From assembly GCA_900539735.1 (NCBI GenBank), contig UQDE01000005.1:1-64000 (forward strand): a stretch of DNA of 64,000 nt, read 5' to 3'. Shown piece after piece: positions 52,574 to 62,485 of this stretch. The DNA is from an uncultured Collinsella sp. GTDB lineage: Bacteria; Actinomycetota; Coriobacteriia; Coriobacteriales; Coriobacteriaceae. Position numbers and translations under genes: made by a program. The notes beneath the pieces are model-generated. The model searched no databases and was not told the DNA's origin. It was given only the letters and a program-made list of their open reading frames with translations. Numbering within the stretch: the first letter of the stretch is position 1; each line of letters opens with the position of its first letter.

Positions 52574-52717
52574 CTATTGTCCCACATGCGACATGGCCCA
52601 CAGCATCCCAATGCAAAGCACCGCCATCAATCCCGTGCACACGGCAGCGATCGCAGAATCACTTATGCGCCTTCCCAACGACCGCGGTTCACGCACTTGC
52701 CCTGCTCCGTACATCAT
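52574..52717 (-). CDS. Small single-helix membrane protein, 47 aa
   Basis: The frame starts MMYGAGQVREPRSLGRRISD and continues SAIAAVCTGLMAVLCIGMLW, then AMSHVGQ. One hydrophobic helix (about 21-42) follows a basic segment, so the N-terminus should face the cytoplasm. A perfect AAGGAGG lies about 6 bases before the ATG, strong support for translation. It precedes rsmJ by 63 bases on the same strand. No family recognised. Confidence 0.65.
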   Translation of the reverse strand: MMYGAGQVREPRSLGRRISDSAIAAVCTGLMAVLCIGMLWAMSHVGQ

Positions 52718-52949
52718 GGCTCCTCCTTCGGTCCAGCTCTTACCATGGACCCATCATCGCAGCGCCGCGCATACGCTGCCATCGATTTGGCTTACGTCCA
52801 GCTTTCCTTTTTGAAAGGTTGGGTTGGGTCGCGCGGGCTCAAAGCGCTTTCAGGCGCATGCATCGCCGCGTTGAACTACAATGTGCTTCACCATATGTGC
52901 AGCACATTGGGTGCGCCAAGTTGGCGTACTCGTATCGAAAGGACCAGCC

Positions 52950-53351
52950 ATGAGCTTCACTCGCAAGACACTCAAAATCCTTGCCCTCATCTATTTTGTT
53001 TTGGGCATCGCCAGCCTGGTTATCGGAATCGCCGGCATCGCGACCGGCAAGCTCGAGTCCACCTACGGACCGAACGCCATGCTCGCCGCGGTCGTGCTTA
53101 TCGCCAAGGGTCTCATCGACCTCGCCGCGGGCGTTGCGGGCATCAAGGGCGCCAACAAGCCTTCGCAGGTGGATGGCGCGTTTAAGCTCGGCATCATCGC
53201 CGCGGTCGCCACGATTGCGCAGGCCGTGCTCACGCTCCCCGCGTTCGGCGGCGACGCCATCAACTATGGTGCCTTTGTCATCGTGGTGTACGACCTGTTC
53301 TTTGTTCAGCAGGCACACGACGTCAAGGCCGAGAACAAGGATCGCCTGTAG
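52950..53351 (+). CDS. Four-helix membrane protein, unknown function
   Basis: A 133-residue protein with four predicted membrane helices (about 9-30, 43-66, 78-100, 104-122) and a charged tail (HDVKAENKDRL). It resembles small conserved actinobacterial membrane proteins without known function. AAAGGA precedes the ATG at 52950. It has its own terminator. Confidence 0.8.
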   Translation: MSFTRKTLKILALIYFVLGIASLVIGIAGIATGKLESTYGPNAMLAAVVLIAKGLIDLAAGVAGIKGANKPSQVDGAFKLGIIAAVATIAQAVLTLPAFGGDAINYGAFVIVVYDLFFVQQAHDVKAENKDRL

Positions 53352-53389
53352 GCGCTCGCTTCTCATAACCTCTACAGCCAAGCAACTAA

Positions 53390-53427
53390 AAAGGGCCGAC
53401 CGCGCATCTCCGCGGTCGGCCCTTTGC
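53390..53427 (+). terminator. Hairpin terminator
   Basis: AAAGGGCCGACCGCG pairs with CGCGGTCGGCCCTTT around a 6-base loop. Confidence 0.75.
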
Positions 53428-53441
53428 GTTTACCCAGATAA

Positions 53442-53478
53442 AACCTACCAAAACAAACCTGTCCCTTTTTGGCAGGTT
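53442..53478. repeat. GTCCC-centred palindrome
   Basis: AACCTACCAAAA and TTTTGGCAGGTT pair with one mismatch around CAAACCTGTCCCT. It is a near copy of 32819-32853 and ends one base from the rlmA stop codon. Confidence 0.8.
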
Positions 53479-53479
53479 G

Positions 53480-54295
53480 TTAGCTGTGGCGGTACTCGGC
53501 GATGATGAAGTCGATGTCAGTCTGAAGGGTATCGAGGTTTGCCAGGCGCTCTTTGTCGGCGGGGCGCGTGCGGTAGTAGTACGGCGTCATTTGGAACACC
53601 GCCTCGATGTCCGCCTGGGTCTGAAGCGTAATATTCGCAGACACCCGCTGCGTTCCGACCAACTCGAGCTCGATGGTCTTCGGCAGCTTCTCATCGTTAA
53701 GGTACGGCGTGTCGTAGAGTACCTCCTTGAGCCCAAACAAATGACGGGCACCCGGCACGACGGTGCAGAGCGAGCCCTCGGGCGCCAGCACGCGGGCAAA
53801 CTCGCGCTCGTTAAAGGGAGCAAAGAGCTCGGTCACCATATCGAAGGCGCCATCGGCCACGGGGATATCCTTCATGTTGGCCACAAAATAGGTCGCATCG
53901 CCGCGCCTGGCGGCCAGGCGCACCATCTCTTTGCCCAGGTCGAAACCGTAAGCATCCACGCCCGGCACCGCGCCCATGGCGCTGGTGTAGTAGCCCTCGC
54001 CACAGCAAATATCGAGCAGCGTCATGGGGTCGTTCGTAGACGCGGCACGCCCAGACACCCGCTCGCGCACCAACTCAACCATCGCATCGCGCAACGGCGC
54101 ATAGTAACCGCAATTCAGAAAGTCACGGCGGCTGCGTGCCTGCGACTTGGGATCGCCCATAGAGTCGCCGCTCTTGGACGAGCGCAGTAGATATAGATAG
54201 CCCTCGCGCGCACGGTCAAACCGGTGTCCACCCGCGCACACAGCACCGCGCTCGTCGTCCACCAACGGCTCATGGCAAACGGGACACAACAACAT
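53480..54295 (-). CDS. rlmA: 23S rRNA guanine N1-methyltransferase RlmA
   Basis: A 271-residue class I methyltransferase that methylates G745 or G748 in 23S rRNA hairpin 35. The N-terminal zinc finger (CPVC, then C-x-G-GH) reads the RNA and the SAM motif is LLDICCGEGYYTSAM. Relatives of the RlmA(II) type give tylosin tolerance; the subtype cannot be decided here. AAGGAG precedes ATG 54295. Confidence 0.9.
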   Translation of the reverse strand: MLLCPVCHEPLVDDERGAVCAGGHRFDRAREGYLYLLRSSKSGDSMGDPKSQARSRRDFLNCGYYAPLRDAMVELVRERVSGRAASTNDPMTLLDICCGEGYYTSAMGAVPGVDAYGFDLGKEMVRLAARRGDATYFVANMKDIPVADGAFDMVTELFAPFNEREFARVLAPEGSLCTVVPGARHLFGLKEVLYDTPYLNDEKLPKTIELELVGTQRVSANITLQTQADIEAVFQMTPYYYRTRPADKERLANLDTLQTDIDFIIAEYRHS

Positions 54296-54351
54296 GGCAA
54301 CTCCTTAGCGCGAACAACACAACGCCCACCATTGTCGCACGCCTTCCCCAC

Positions 54352-54410
54352 CTAGTCATTGGGGGACGTTCTTGAACGACTAGTCGTTTAAGAACGTCCC
54401 CAATGACTAG
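54352..54410. repeat. Head-to-head pair of GTCCC palindromes
   Basis: Two copies of the 14740-14770 element (arms TAGTCGTT/AATGACTA around AAGAACGTCCCC) lie in opposite orientation and share CTAG, so the whole 59 bases form one large inverted repeat. It sits between the divergent rlmA and MATE genes. Confidence 0.85.
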
Positions 54411-54474
54411 TCGATTAGGAGTATCATCGTCTGCGCAAATAAGCACGAAATAGCATATTAGAGATTGAGAGCGT

Positions 54475-55857
54475 ATGGCTGATACCGCATCTAAGCACAT
54501 TGACATGACCACCGGATCGCTGTGGCGTAACATTCCCCTGTTCGCCTTCCCCGTGGCCGCCACGAGCATCTTGGAGCAGCTGTCGAACCTCATCGCCACG
54601 GTCATCATCGGCAACTTCTCGGGCGACCAGGGAACCCTCGCCATGGCGGCGGTCGGCTCCAATGTTCCGCTTACCAGTCTTATGCTCAACCTGTTTATTG
54701 GCATGTCACTTGGCTCCAATGTGGTCATCGCCAACGCTATCGGCCGCAACGACCAGAACATGGTCAAACGCGCCGTCCATACCTCGATTCTTATGGCACT
54801 TGTGGGCTTTGTCGTCATCGCTCTGGGCGAGGTCTTTGCCGAGCCCATGCTCGCTGCGCTCAACGTCCCCGCCGAGACCATGCCGCTCGCTTCGCTCTAC
54901 CTGCGCGTCTTTTTGCTGAGCATGCCCTCGATCTTGCTTTACAACTTTGAGGCCGCGATCTTCCGCTCCGTCGGCATCACCCGCATGCCGCTGCAGGCGC
55001 TTGCCGTGTCCACCGTCCTCAACATTGGCCTGGACCTCATCTTTGTCCCCGTACTCCACTGGGGCGTCGCGGGCGTCGCCATCGCCACCGCCATCGCCTA
55101 CACCGTCAGCGCCGCTACACTCTTTATCCGCCTGCTCAAGACCGACTCCGTCGTCCGCGTCACCCCACGCGACCTGGCTATCGACCCCGTCGCCCTCAAG
55201 CGCATCGTCAAGATCGGACTGCCCGCCGGCATCCAAAGCGCTGTCTTTGCCGTCGCCAACATCATCATCCAGTCCGCCATCAACAGCCTGGGCACCGAGG
55301 TCATGGCGGCATCGAGCGCCGCCATGAGCCTGGAGTACGTGTGCTACAACCTGCTCAACAGCTTTAGCCAGGCTTGCACCACCTTTGTGGGACAAAACCA
55401 CGGTGCTCGCCAGATCGACCGCTGCACCAAAACGCTTAAGGTCTGCCTGGTCGAAGGCGGTATCGTTGCCCTCACCACGATTATCGTTATTGTCGGTCTG
55501 GGGCGCGAGATCCTATCGCTGTTCAACAGCGATCCCAACATCGTCTCGATCGGCTATATCCGCGTGTGCTCGATTTTCCCGGCGTACGCCTTTAGCATGT
55601 TCTACGAAAACATGTCCGGCTACCTGCGCGGCTTTGGTATCTCGCTCATGCCCGCCCTCATCACCATGATCTGTGTCTGCGGCATCCGCTTCTATTGGGT
55701 GTTCTGCGTGTTCCCGCACTTCCGCACCTTTGCGAACATCATGATGGTCTACCCCATCAGCCTGGGCACCACGGCGTTCTTTATGGTCGTGGCGGTATTA
55801 CTCTGCCACCCGGCACGCACCTATCGCGCCGCCCAAGCCAAAGCGACAGCCCGCTAA
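54475..55857 (+). CDS. MATE-family multidrug/Na+ exporter
   Basis: A 460-residue, 12-helix MATE transporter that exports organic cations or other toxic compounds in exchange for Na+ or H+. MTTGSLWRNIPLFAFPVAAT and SNLIATVIIGNFSGDQGTLA in helix 1-2, and the related second half (KIGLPAGIQSAVFAVANIII) show the two-bundle fold. It diverges from rlmA. No ribosome site stands out beyond GAGAG. Confidence 0.92.
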   Translation: MADTASKHIDMTTGSLWRNIPLFAFPVAATSILEQLSNLIATVIIGNFSGDQGTLAMAAVGSNVPLTSLMLNLFIGMSLGSNVVIANAIGRNDQNMVKRAVHTSILMALVGFVVIALGEVFAEPMLAALNVPAETMPLASLYLRVFLLSMPSILLYNFEAAIFRSVGITRMPLQALAVSTVLNIGLDLIFVPVLHWGVAGVAIATAIAYTVSAATLFIRLLKTDSVVRVTPRDLAIDPVALKRIVKIGLPAGIQSAVFAVANIIIQSAINSLGTEVMAASSAAMSLEYVCYNLLNSFSQACTTFVGQNHGARQIDRCTKTLKVCLVEGGIVALTTIIVIVGLGREILSLFNSDPNIVSIGYIRVCSIFPAYAFSMFYENMSGYLRGFGISLMPALITMICVCGIRFYWVFCVFPHFRTFANIMMVYPISLGTTAFFMVVAVLLCHPARTYRAAQAKATAR

Positions 55858-55884
55858 ACACCGCACTCAACGCCACGCCAGTCA

Positions 55885-56751
55885 TTAATTGACAATATGC
55901 GAGCTCATATAGTCGATAAAGCGCCTCGTGGCGATGGGCATGGTGTCCCAGCTGCGCCAGGCGGCCACCACGTCGCGCGAGGGGGCATGCACGATAGGCC
56001 GCACACGGATATCGGCTTGCACGCCCTCAACGGTACGGCGATAAAGCATACTCACGCCCAGGCCTTCCTCCACCATCGCCATGATGGTGTAGTCGTCGGT
56101 CACCTCGCTCGTCACGTGCGGCGACAGCCCATGCGCCGCGAATGCATCGAGCACCAGGCTCTGTTCGCCCTCATCCAGCAGCACAAACGGCTCGGTCGCC
56201 AGATCGGCGAGCGTCACCTTTTCCTTTGCCGCCAGCGGATGCGCAGCCGGTAACAGTGCCACCAACTCATCGTGATAGACCACGCGTTTCTCGAGCCCAG
56301 CGGTAAATCCGCGTGCCGTAAAACAAAAATCGACCACGCCATCGTGCACCCACTGAGCGTTGCGCGTGTAATCGCCCTGCTTGAGGGTAAAGTGTACGCC
56401 CGGGTGCAGGGCCCCAAAGTCGCGGATCACGCGCGGCAACACGGTTCGACTCACGTTGGTAAACGTCGCAATACGAATATCAGTCGAGGAAAGTCCCAGC
56501 AGCTCCTGGCGCTTGCCCTCGAGCTCGGCCTCGGCGGTCACGATCTGGCGCAGGTACGGCAGATACTGCTTGCCGTCGCGCGTAAGCGAAACGCCCTGCT
56601 TGCCGCGCTCGATAAGCGTGGTGCCTAACTCGCGCTCGAGCGCCTTGACGGCCTGGCTCACCGCACTTTGCGTATAGCCCAGCTCATCGGCCGCGCCCTT
56701 AAGACTGCCGCGATCGACCACCATACAAACAATCTGATACCGCGATGCCAT
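55885..56751 (-). CDS. LysR-family regulator, second LysR/EamA pair
   Basis: A 288-residue LysR protein. The HTH is VVDRGSLKGAADELGYTQSA and VSQAVKALERELGTTLIERG; DDYTIMAMVEEGLGVSML matches the regulator at 19979-20836. It diverges from the EamA gene at 56910 and most likely controls it. Confidence 0.92.
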   Translation of the reverse strand: MASRYQIVCMVVDRGSLKGAADELGYTQSAVSQAVKALERELGTTLIERGKQGVSLTRDGKQYLPYLRQIVTAEAELEGKRQELLGLSSTDIRIATFTNVSRTVLPRVIRDFGALHPGVHFTLKQGDYTRNAQWVHDGVVDFCFTARGFTAGLEKRVVYHDELVALLPAAHPLAAKEKVTLADLATEPFVLLDEGEQSLVLDAFAAHGLSPHVTSEVTDDYTIMAMVEEGLGVSMLYRRTVEGVQADIRVRPIVHAPSRDVVAAWRSWDTMPIATRRFIDYMSSHIVN

Positions 56752-56909
56752 TGTGCCTCCCCATCAATGCAGACGTAAAACGTTTTGCCAGGGCTTTTTC
56801 TGCCCACATTAGCATTTCTTAATCATACTGAAGATACATTCGCTTTACTACATCCACATCTGAGAGCAGAATCCTTTTTACGAAACCGTTCTGTAACAAA
56901 AGGAGCCCC

Positions 56910-57812
56910 ATGGATCGCAAAAAAGCAATCGCGCTCTCATTTTCCGTTCCCGTCGCATGGGGCTTTTCGTACCCCCTCATGAAGATCGGCATGGACAGCA
57001 TGAACGCCACGAGCATCGTTGCGCTGCGCTGCATCATCGCCTTTGTGGCCTGCCTGCTGCTCTTCCACAAGCGCGCTTTCCGTATCAACCGCGACCTTAT
57101 GGTTCGCGCCGCTATCATCGGCGCCATTATGGCAACCGAGCTCACCTGCATGTGCCTGGGCTCCAGCCTCACCTCTGCCTCCACTGCCGGCTTTTTGCAG
57201 AGCCTGACGGTCGTGATCGTGCCGTTTGCCAACGCCGCCCTGCTGCGTCGCGCCCCCGAGCGCAAGGTGCTCGTCGGCACGGCTATCGTCACCTGCGGCA
57301 TGCTGCTGCTCTCGGGCGCCGACTTCACCAGCCTGAACCCGGGCGCGATCATCATGCTGCTCTCCGCTTTTGTCTACGCCGGCCATATCATTGTCGCCAA
57401 GCGCTTTGTCGAAGAAGTCGATCCGCTGGCTCTGGGCGTTTGGCAGCTAGGCTTTGGCGGTTTGTTCTCGGGCGTCGCGGCATTCACCTTTGGCGGCTTC
57501 ACGCTTCCCAGCACGCCGGGCGAAATCGTGGTCGTCGTCGCGCTCGCACTCATCTGCTCTGCCTACGGCTTTATCACCCAGACGCTCGTGCAGCCCCACG
57601 TGCCCGCCGAGACCACCGGCTTTGCCTTCTCGCTCGAGCCGGTCTGCTCCGCCGTCTTCTCGTTCTTCCTGGTCGGCGAGGTCCTGAGCCCCATCGCCTT
57701 CTTTGGCGCCGCCCTCATCCTCACCGGCGTCATGGTAGCAACCGTCGAGCTTCCGCGCCTCCGCGCGCATGGACAGGCTCGCATGGCAGGAGCGCCCGAG
57801 CACGTCTCGTAG
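56910..57812 (+). CDS. EamA/DMT-family exporter, second pair
   Basis: A 300-residue, ten-helix EamA transporter. It starts with VPVAWGFSYPLMKIGMDSMN and carries two EamA repeats, with VPAETTGFAFSLEPVCSAVF in the second. Substrate unknown. It is more closely related to carboxylate/YdcZ-like EamA proteins than to its counterpart at 20955, so the two pairs share layout rather than recent duplication. AAAAGGAG precedes the ATG. Confidence 0.9.
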   Translation: MDRKKAIALSFSVPVAWGFSYPLMKIGMDSMNATSIVALRCIIAFVACLLLFHKRAFRINRDLMVRAAIIGAIMATELTCMCLGSSLTSASTAGFLQSLTVVIVPFANAALLRRAPERKVLVGTAIVTCGMLLLSGADFTSLNPGAIIMLLSAFVYAGHIIVAKRFVEEVDPLALGVWQLGFGGLFSGVAAFTFGGFTLPSTPGEIVVVVALALICSAYGFITQTLVQPHVPAETTGFAFSLEPVCSAVFSFFLVGEVLSPIAFFGAALILTGVMVATVELPRLRAHGQARMAGAPEHVS

Positions 57813-57838
57813 ACCCCGCTCTTCATACAGCCGCGGCA

Positions 57839-57861
57839 TAAAGGCAACCGGTGCGCCTTTA
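57839..57861 (+). terminator. Small hairpin between the exporter and ung
   Basis: TAAAGGC and GCCTTTA form a 7-bp stem with a 9-base loop. TACAAT right after it may be the ung -10 box. Confidence 0.4.
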
Positions 57862-57900
57862 CAATAGATGCCAACAGAGTATCTGCCATAAAGGAGCCCC

Positions 57901-58626
57901 ATGGACACCGCAACCCGCGACCGCAACATAGCAACTTGGTTGGGCGATGCACCGCAGCCGGTACGTAACACTACGAACCAGCTGCTCGAGCGCATCGCCC
58001 TTTTGCGTGCCGAGCAGACTATCTACCCGGCACAAGACGACATCCTCAATGCCCTCGCCTACACGCCGGCCAACCAGGTCAAGGTTGTCATCTTGGGTCA
58101 AGACCCCTATCACGGACCCAACCAGGCCATGGGGCTGTCGTTCTCGGTCCCCGCGACGCAAACCAAGTTGCCGCCGAGCCTGCGTAACATTTACAAGGAA
58201 CTCAATGCCGATCTGGGCTGCCCTATTCCCGCCACGGGAGACCTAACCCCATGGGCACGGCAGGGCGTCCTGCTTCTCAACACTACGCTCACCGTGCGCG
58301 AGCACGCCGCGAACTCGCACGCCAAGCTGGGCTGGAGCACGCTCACCGACTACGTTATCGAACGCTGCTGCCAGCTGCCCCAGCCGGTAGTCTTTTTGGC
58401 ATGGGGTCGCTTTGCCCAGCAGATGGTCGAAGGTAAGCTCGTCGCGACTGGCGCGGACAAGGCAGCCGACAAGTTCTGCCTGGCCTCTACGCATCCCTCG
58501 CCGCTTTCGGCCAACCGTGCCACGGCAGAACTCCCCGCCTTTATGGGGTCGCGCCCCTTCTCGGCAGCCAATCGGCTACTCGAACAGCACGGCTCGACCC
58601 CCGTCAACTGGAATTGCCTCGGATAA
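57901..58626 (+). CDS. ung: Uracil-DNA glycosylase
   Basis: A 241-residue family 1 glycosylase that removes uracil from DNA. GQDPYHG (water-activating loop with the catalytic Asp), LLNTTLTVREHAANSH, and HPSPLSANR (minor-groove loop with the His) are all intact. AAGGAG precedes the ATG. Followed by a bidirectional terminator. Confidence 0.97.
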   Translation: MDTATRDRNIATWLGDAPQPVRNTTNQLLERIALLRAEQTIYPAQDDILNALAYTPANQVKVVILGQDPYHGPNQAMGLSFSVPATQTKLPPSLRNIYKELNADLGCPIPATGDLTPWARQGVLLLNTTLTVREHAANSHAKLGWSTLTDYVIERCCQLPQPVVFLAWGRFAQQMVEGKLVATGADKAADKFCLASTHPSPLSANRATAELPAFMGSRPFSAANRLLEQHGSTPVNWNCLG

Positions 58627-58640
58627 AAATCGATACATCA

Positions 58641-58680
58641 AAAACGCGCCCGACGGCAATCTTGCCATCGGGCGCGTTTT
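58641..58680. terminator. Bidirectional terminator between ung and the SDR gene
   Basis: AAAACGCGCCCGA pairs with TCGGGCGCGTTTT, with an inner GGC/GCC pair. Confidence 0.88.
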
Positions 58681-58681
58681 G

Positions 58682-59362
58682 CTACTCGGGCCAGATAAAC
58701 TGGGTACGGCCGGCCTCGCCGCCATCGATCAACAGACTCTGTCCGGTCATAAACCGGTTGGTCACGCCCACAAAGTAGATCCACTCGGCGATCTCTTGGG
58801 CGGTGGCCCAGCGTTTAAGCGGCGTGAGCTCCATAATCTGGTTCCACAGGTGCTCGTCTTCCATCACGCAACGGTTGAGCGGCGTGATAACGCCACCCGG
58901 GTCCACACTGTTGGCGATGGCCTGCGGCGCCAGGCGGTTTGCAAGGTTCTTGGTATAGGCGATAACGCCGCCCTTGCTGGCGGCATAGGCGGGAAACTCC
59001 GATCCCGTATGTCCGCTCGCCGACCCCACATTGACCACGGATTTGATAGCCGGTGCCGGCTTGGCGGCAAGCCCCTCCCCCACAAAGGCGTAGCGCTCGG
59101 TCACATTGATGGTGCCACACAGGTTGGCGGCGATGTCGTCAGCCGAATCCTGCGTACCGGCAACGTTCACGATTACCTGGGGTTCAAGGTCACCTGGAAA
59201 CGATTCCGGCTCGCGGACATCAACGATCAGATGGCGGTAGCGCTCGTGTTCGATCGCCGCCGGCAGCAGATCAAAGCCCACGACCTCGTGGCCCTCGTCC
59301 AAAAAGCGCTGCACGCACGCGGCTCCGATACCGCCCGAAGCGCCCGTGATCAAAACCCGCAT
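58682..59362 (-). CDS. Short-chain dehydrogenase/reductase
   Basis: A 226-residue SDR enzyme. The cofactor loop is TGASGGIG and the catalytic pair YAASK (Tyr-x3-Lys), with the Ser in NVGSASG. VDPGGVITPL follows, and an Asp at the end of strand 2 (FDLL) favours NAD(H). Its layout resembles 3-alpha-hydroxysteroid-type SDRs; a steroid substrate is possible given the bile salt hydrolase, but unproven. It follows yhhQ by 9 bases on the same strand. Confidence 0.85.
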   Translation of the reverse strand: MRVLITGASGGIGAACVQRFLDEGHEVVGFDLLPAAIEHERYRHLIVDVREPESFPGDLEPQVIVNVAGTQDSADDIAANLCGTINVTERYAFVGEGLAAKPAPAIKSVVNVGSASGHTGSEFPAYAASKGGVIAYTKNLANRLAPQAIANSVDPGGVITPLNRCVMEDEHLWNQIMELTPLKRWATAQEIAEWIYFVGVTNRFMTGQSLLIDGGEAGRTQFIWPE

Positions 59363-59371
59363 ACTTGCTCC

Positions 59372-60094
59372 TTAGGCGGTTGCGTGGCGCTCGAGGTACT
59401 CGGAACCCACATTCTCGCGCTCCCAGCCGCGCACGACCCTGTAGCCCACGGGGCTCAGGAAGACCTCGCACAGCAGCTCGGCGACAGCGCCGGTCAGCGA
59501 GCACATAAGGACCTGCACCCAGGTCCAACCAAAGAACGTGTGGCTCACCACAATGGCAAAGACCAGGTTGTCGATAAACTGGCCAACACCCGTAGACACA
59601 TAGGAACGGAAGGCGAAGCTCGCAAAGTTATTCTTTTTGAGCATACGGCCGAGCGACTGGTTGAGCGTGGAGTTAACCACGGCAGAAACGAGCATTGCCA
59701 GCGAAGAGCCCAGCACCACGTACCAGGTGCCACCGATGGTGGCGTTAAGGGCGGTGTTGACCTCGATCATGCCCGTGTCGTAGTAGGCGCCCCACATGCC
59801 GGGCGTGAGCGAACATGCCCAAAAGCACAGGCTCACGGCCAGGTTAACCAGCAGCGCGAGGATAGAGATTTTGATGGATGCCTTGGCGCCAAAGCGCTTG
59901 CAGATCATGTCTTGGCACAAAAACGAAACCCAGCTCACCACAAAGCCACAGTCGAGCGCCAGATACGGCAGACTGATGAGCTCTTTGTTGGCCAGCAGGT
60001 TCATCATGATGACGCTCACGAAAAACAGCGAAACCGTTGCCGCGGGAATGCTCCGCAACAGGACCTTGTAGTCCTCCATGACCTTCTTGATCAT
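59372..60094 (-). CDS. yhhQ: Queuosine precursor transporter YhhQ/VUT family
   Basis: A 240-residue, six-helix transporter for 7-cyano-7-deazaguanine or a related queuosine precursor. VIMMNLLANKELISLPYLAL, LDCGFVVSWVSFLCQDMICK and FIDNLVFAIV are typical of the family. It probably salvages preQ0/preQ1 or queuine, as no queuosine biosynthesis genes are nearby. AAAGGAG precedes ATG 60094, and a preQ1-I-like hairpin lies just upstream. Confidence 0.88.
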   Translation of the reverse strand: MIKKVMEDYKVLLRSIPAATVSLFFVSVIMMNLLANKELISLPYLALDCGFVVSWVSFLCQDMICKRFGAKASIKISILALLVNLAVSLCFWACSLTPGMWGAYYDTGMIEVNTALNATIGGTWYVVLGSSLAMLVSAVVNSTLNQSLGRMLKKNNFASFAFRSYVSTGVGQFIDNLVFAIVVSHTFFGWTWVQVLMCSLTGAVAELLCEVFLSPVGYRVVRGWERENVGSEYLERHATA

Positions 60095-60100
60095 TATGTA

Positions 60101-60150
60101 CTCCTTTGGTTTTAGGTTTAACGAGCAGGATATCGGACCCGAACTGCTCG
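60101..60150 (-). promoter_or_regulatory. Candidate preQ1-I riboswitch upstream of yhhQ
   Basis: On the minus strand a 7-bp stem CGAGCAG/CTGCTCG encloses a 15-base loop beginning TTC, followed by the A-rich tail TTAAACCTAAAACCAAAG, which contains the ribosome site. Loop GGGT could pair with tail ACC as a pseudoknot. Size, tail and gene context fit preQ1 class I; loop conservation is not proven. Confidence 0.4.
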
Positions 60151-60213
60151 GACGCCCCGGTCTTGAGACGACGGTGGGTATGATAGCCGCTCACACGGCA
60201 TCAGGCAAGCAAG

Positions 60214-60245
60214 CGGCGCGGCAGCCCCGCAGGGCCACCGCGCCG
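60214..60245 (-). terminator. Hairpin after prfC
   Basis: CGGCGCGG and CCGCGCCG form an 8-bp stem 5 bases past the prfC stop. Only a poor T tract follows. Confidence 0.5.
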
Positions 60246-60250
60246 ATGCG

Positions 60251-61864
<1,614 letters not shown>

Positions 61865-62001
61865 GCGGATCCTTTCTTGCATTGAGTGCATTACGTCGTT
61901 GTAACCCGACTATTGTAGCCGCGAAATCCCGCTCTAGGGCGCCTATCAGGACAAATTCATCAGTTGGGGCCTGGGTAGCCGGGCCAATCGGTATTTACCT
62001 C

Positions 62002-62055
62002 TTGCGTAACTGTGCATAGTGTATATATACTGTGCTTACCGGTTATATACACGTG
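62002..62055 (+). promoter_or_regulatory. Promoter and operator of the GntR-ABC operon
   Basis: TTGCGT (62002) and TATATA (62024) with a 16-base spacer form a possible promoter. The -10 lies in the palindrome GTATATATAC (62021-62030), within AGTGTATATATACTGT. A related TTATATACAC lies at 62043-62052. The layout fits YtrA-type GntR operators. Confidence 0.5.
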
Positions 62056-62079
62056 TAGCCCAACAGCTAAGGAGCCGCT

Positions 62080-62462
62080 GTGGACATCATCCTATCCAAT
62101 TCGAGCGATAAGCCCACATCTACGAGCAGATAACCTCGCAGGTCAAAGCTCAGATCTTATCGGGCGCACTTACTGCGGGAGCCAAACTCCCCAGCATCCG
62201 TGCACTCGCGAGCGACCTGGGCGTGAGCGTCATCACCACCAAGCGCGCCTATGCCGATCTGGAGCAGCTCGGCTTTATCTGCACCGTGCAGGGCAAGGGC
62301 TGTTTTGTCGCCGAGGGCAACCAGGAGCTCTTGCGCGAAAACCAGCTCTGCCATATCGAAGAGCTGCTTGCGAAAGCGGCAAGCCAAGCCGAAACCCTGG
62401 GTGTCACGCGCGACAAGCTGCACGAGATGCTCGACCTGGTAGCCCCCGAAACCATGCAGTAG
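62080..62462 (+). pseudogene. GntR-family (YtrA-type) regulator with a frameshift
   Basis: The start GTG at 62080 follows AAGGAG and reads VDIILSNSSDKP, then hits a stop. Removing two bases from the CACA at 62115-62118 restores IYEQITSQVKAQILSGALTA, GAKLPSIRALASDLGVS, and the frame then runs to 62462, giving a full GntR protein of about 126 residues. Reading from a GTG at 62223 alone would lack most of the DNA-binding part. The gene is therefore broken by a 2-base insertion, or the sequence carries an error. Neighbouring ABC genes are intact. Confidence 0.8.
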
Positions 62463-62485
62463 CCATCTGCAAGAAAGGCTATACC

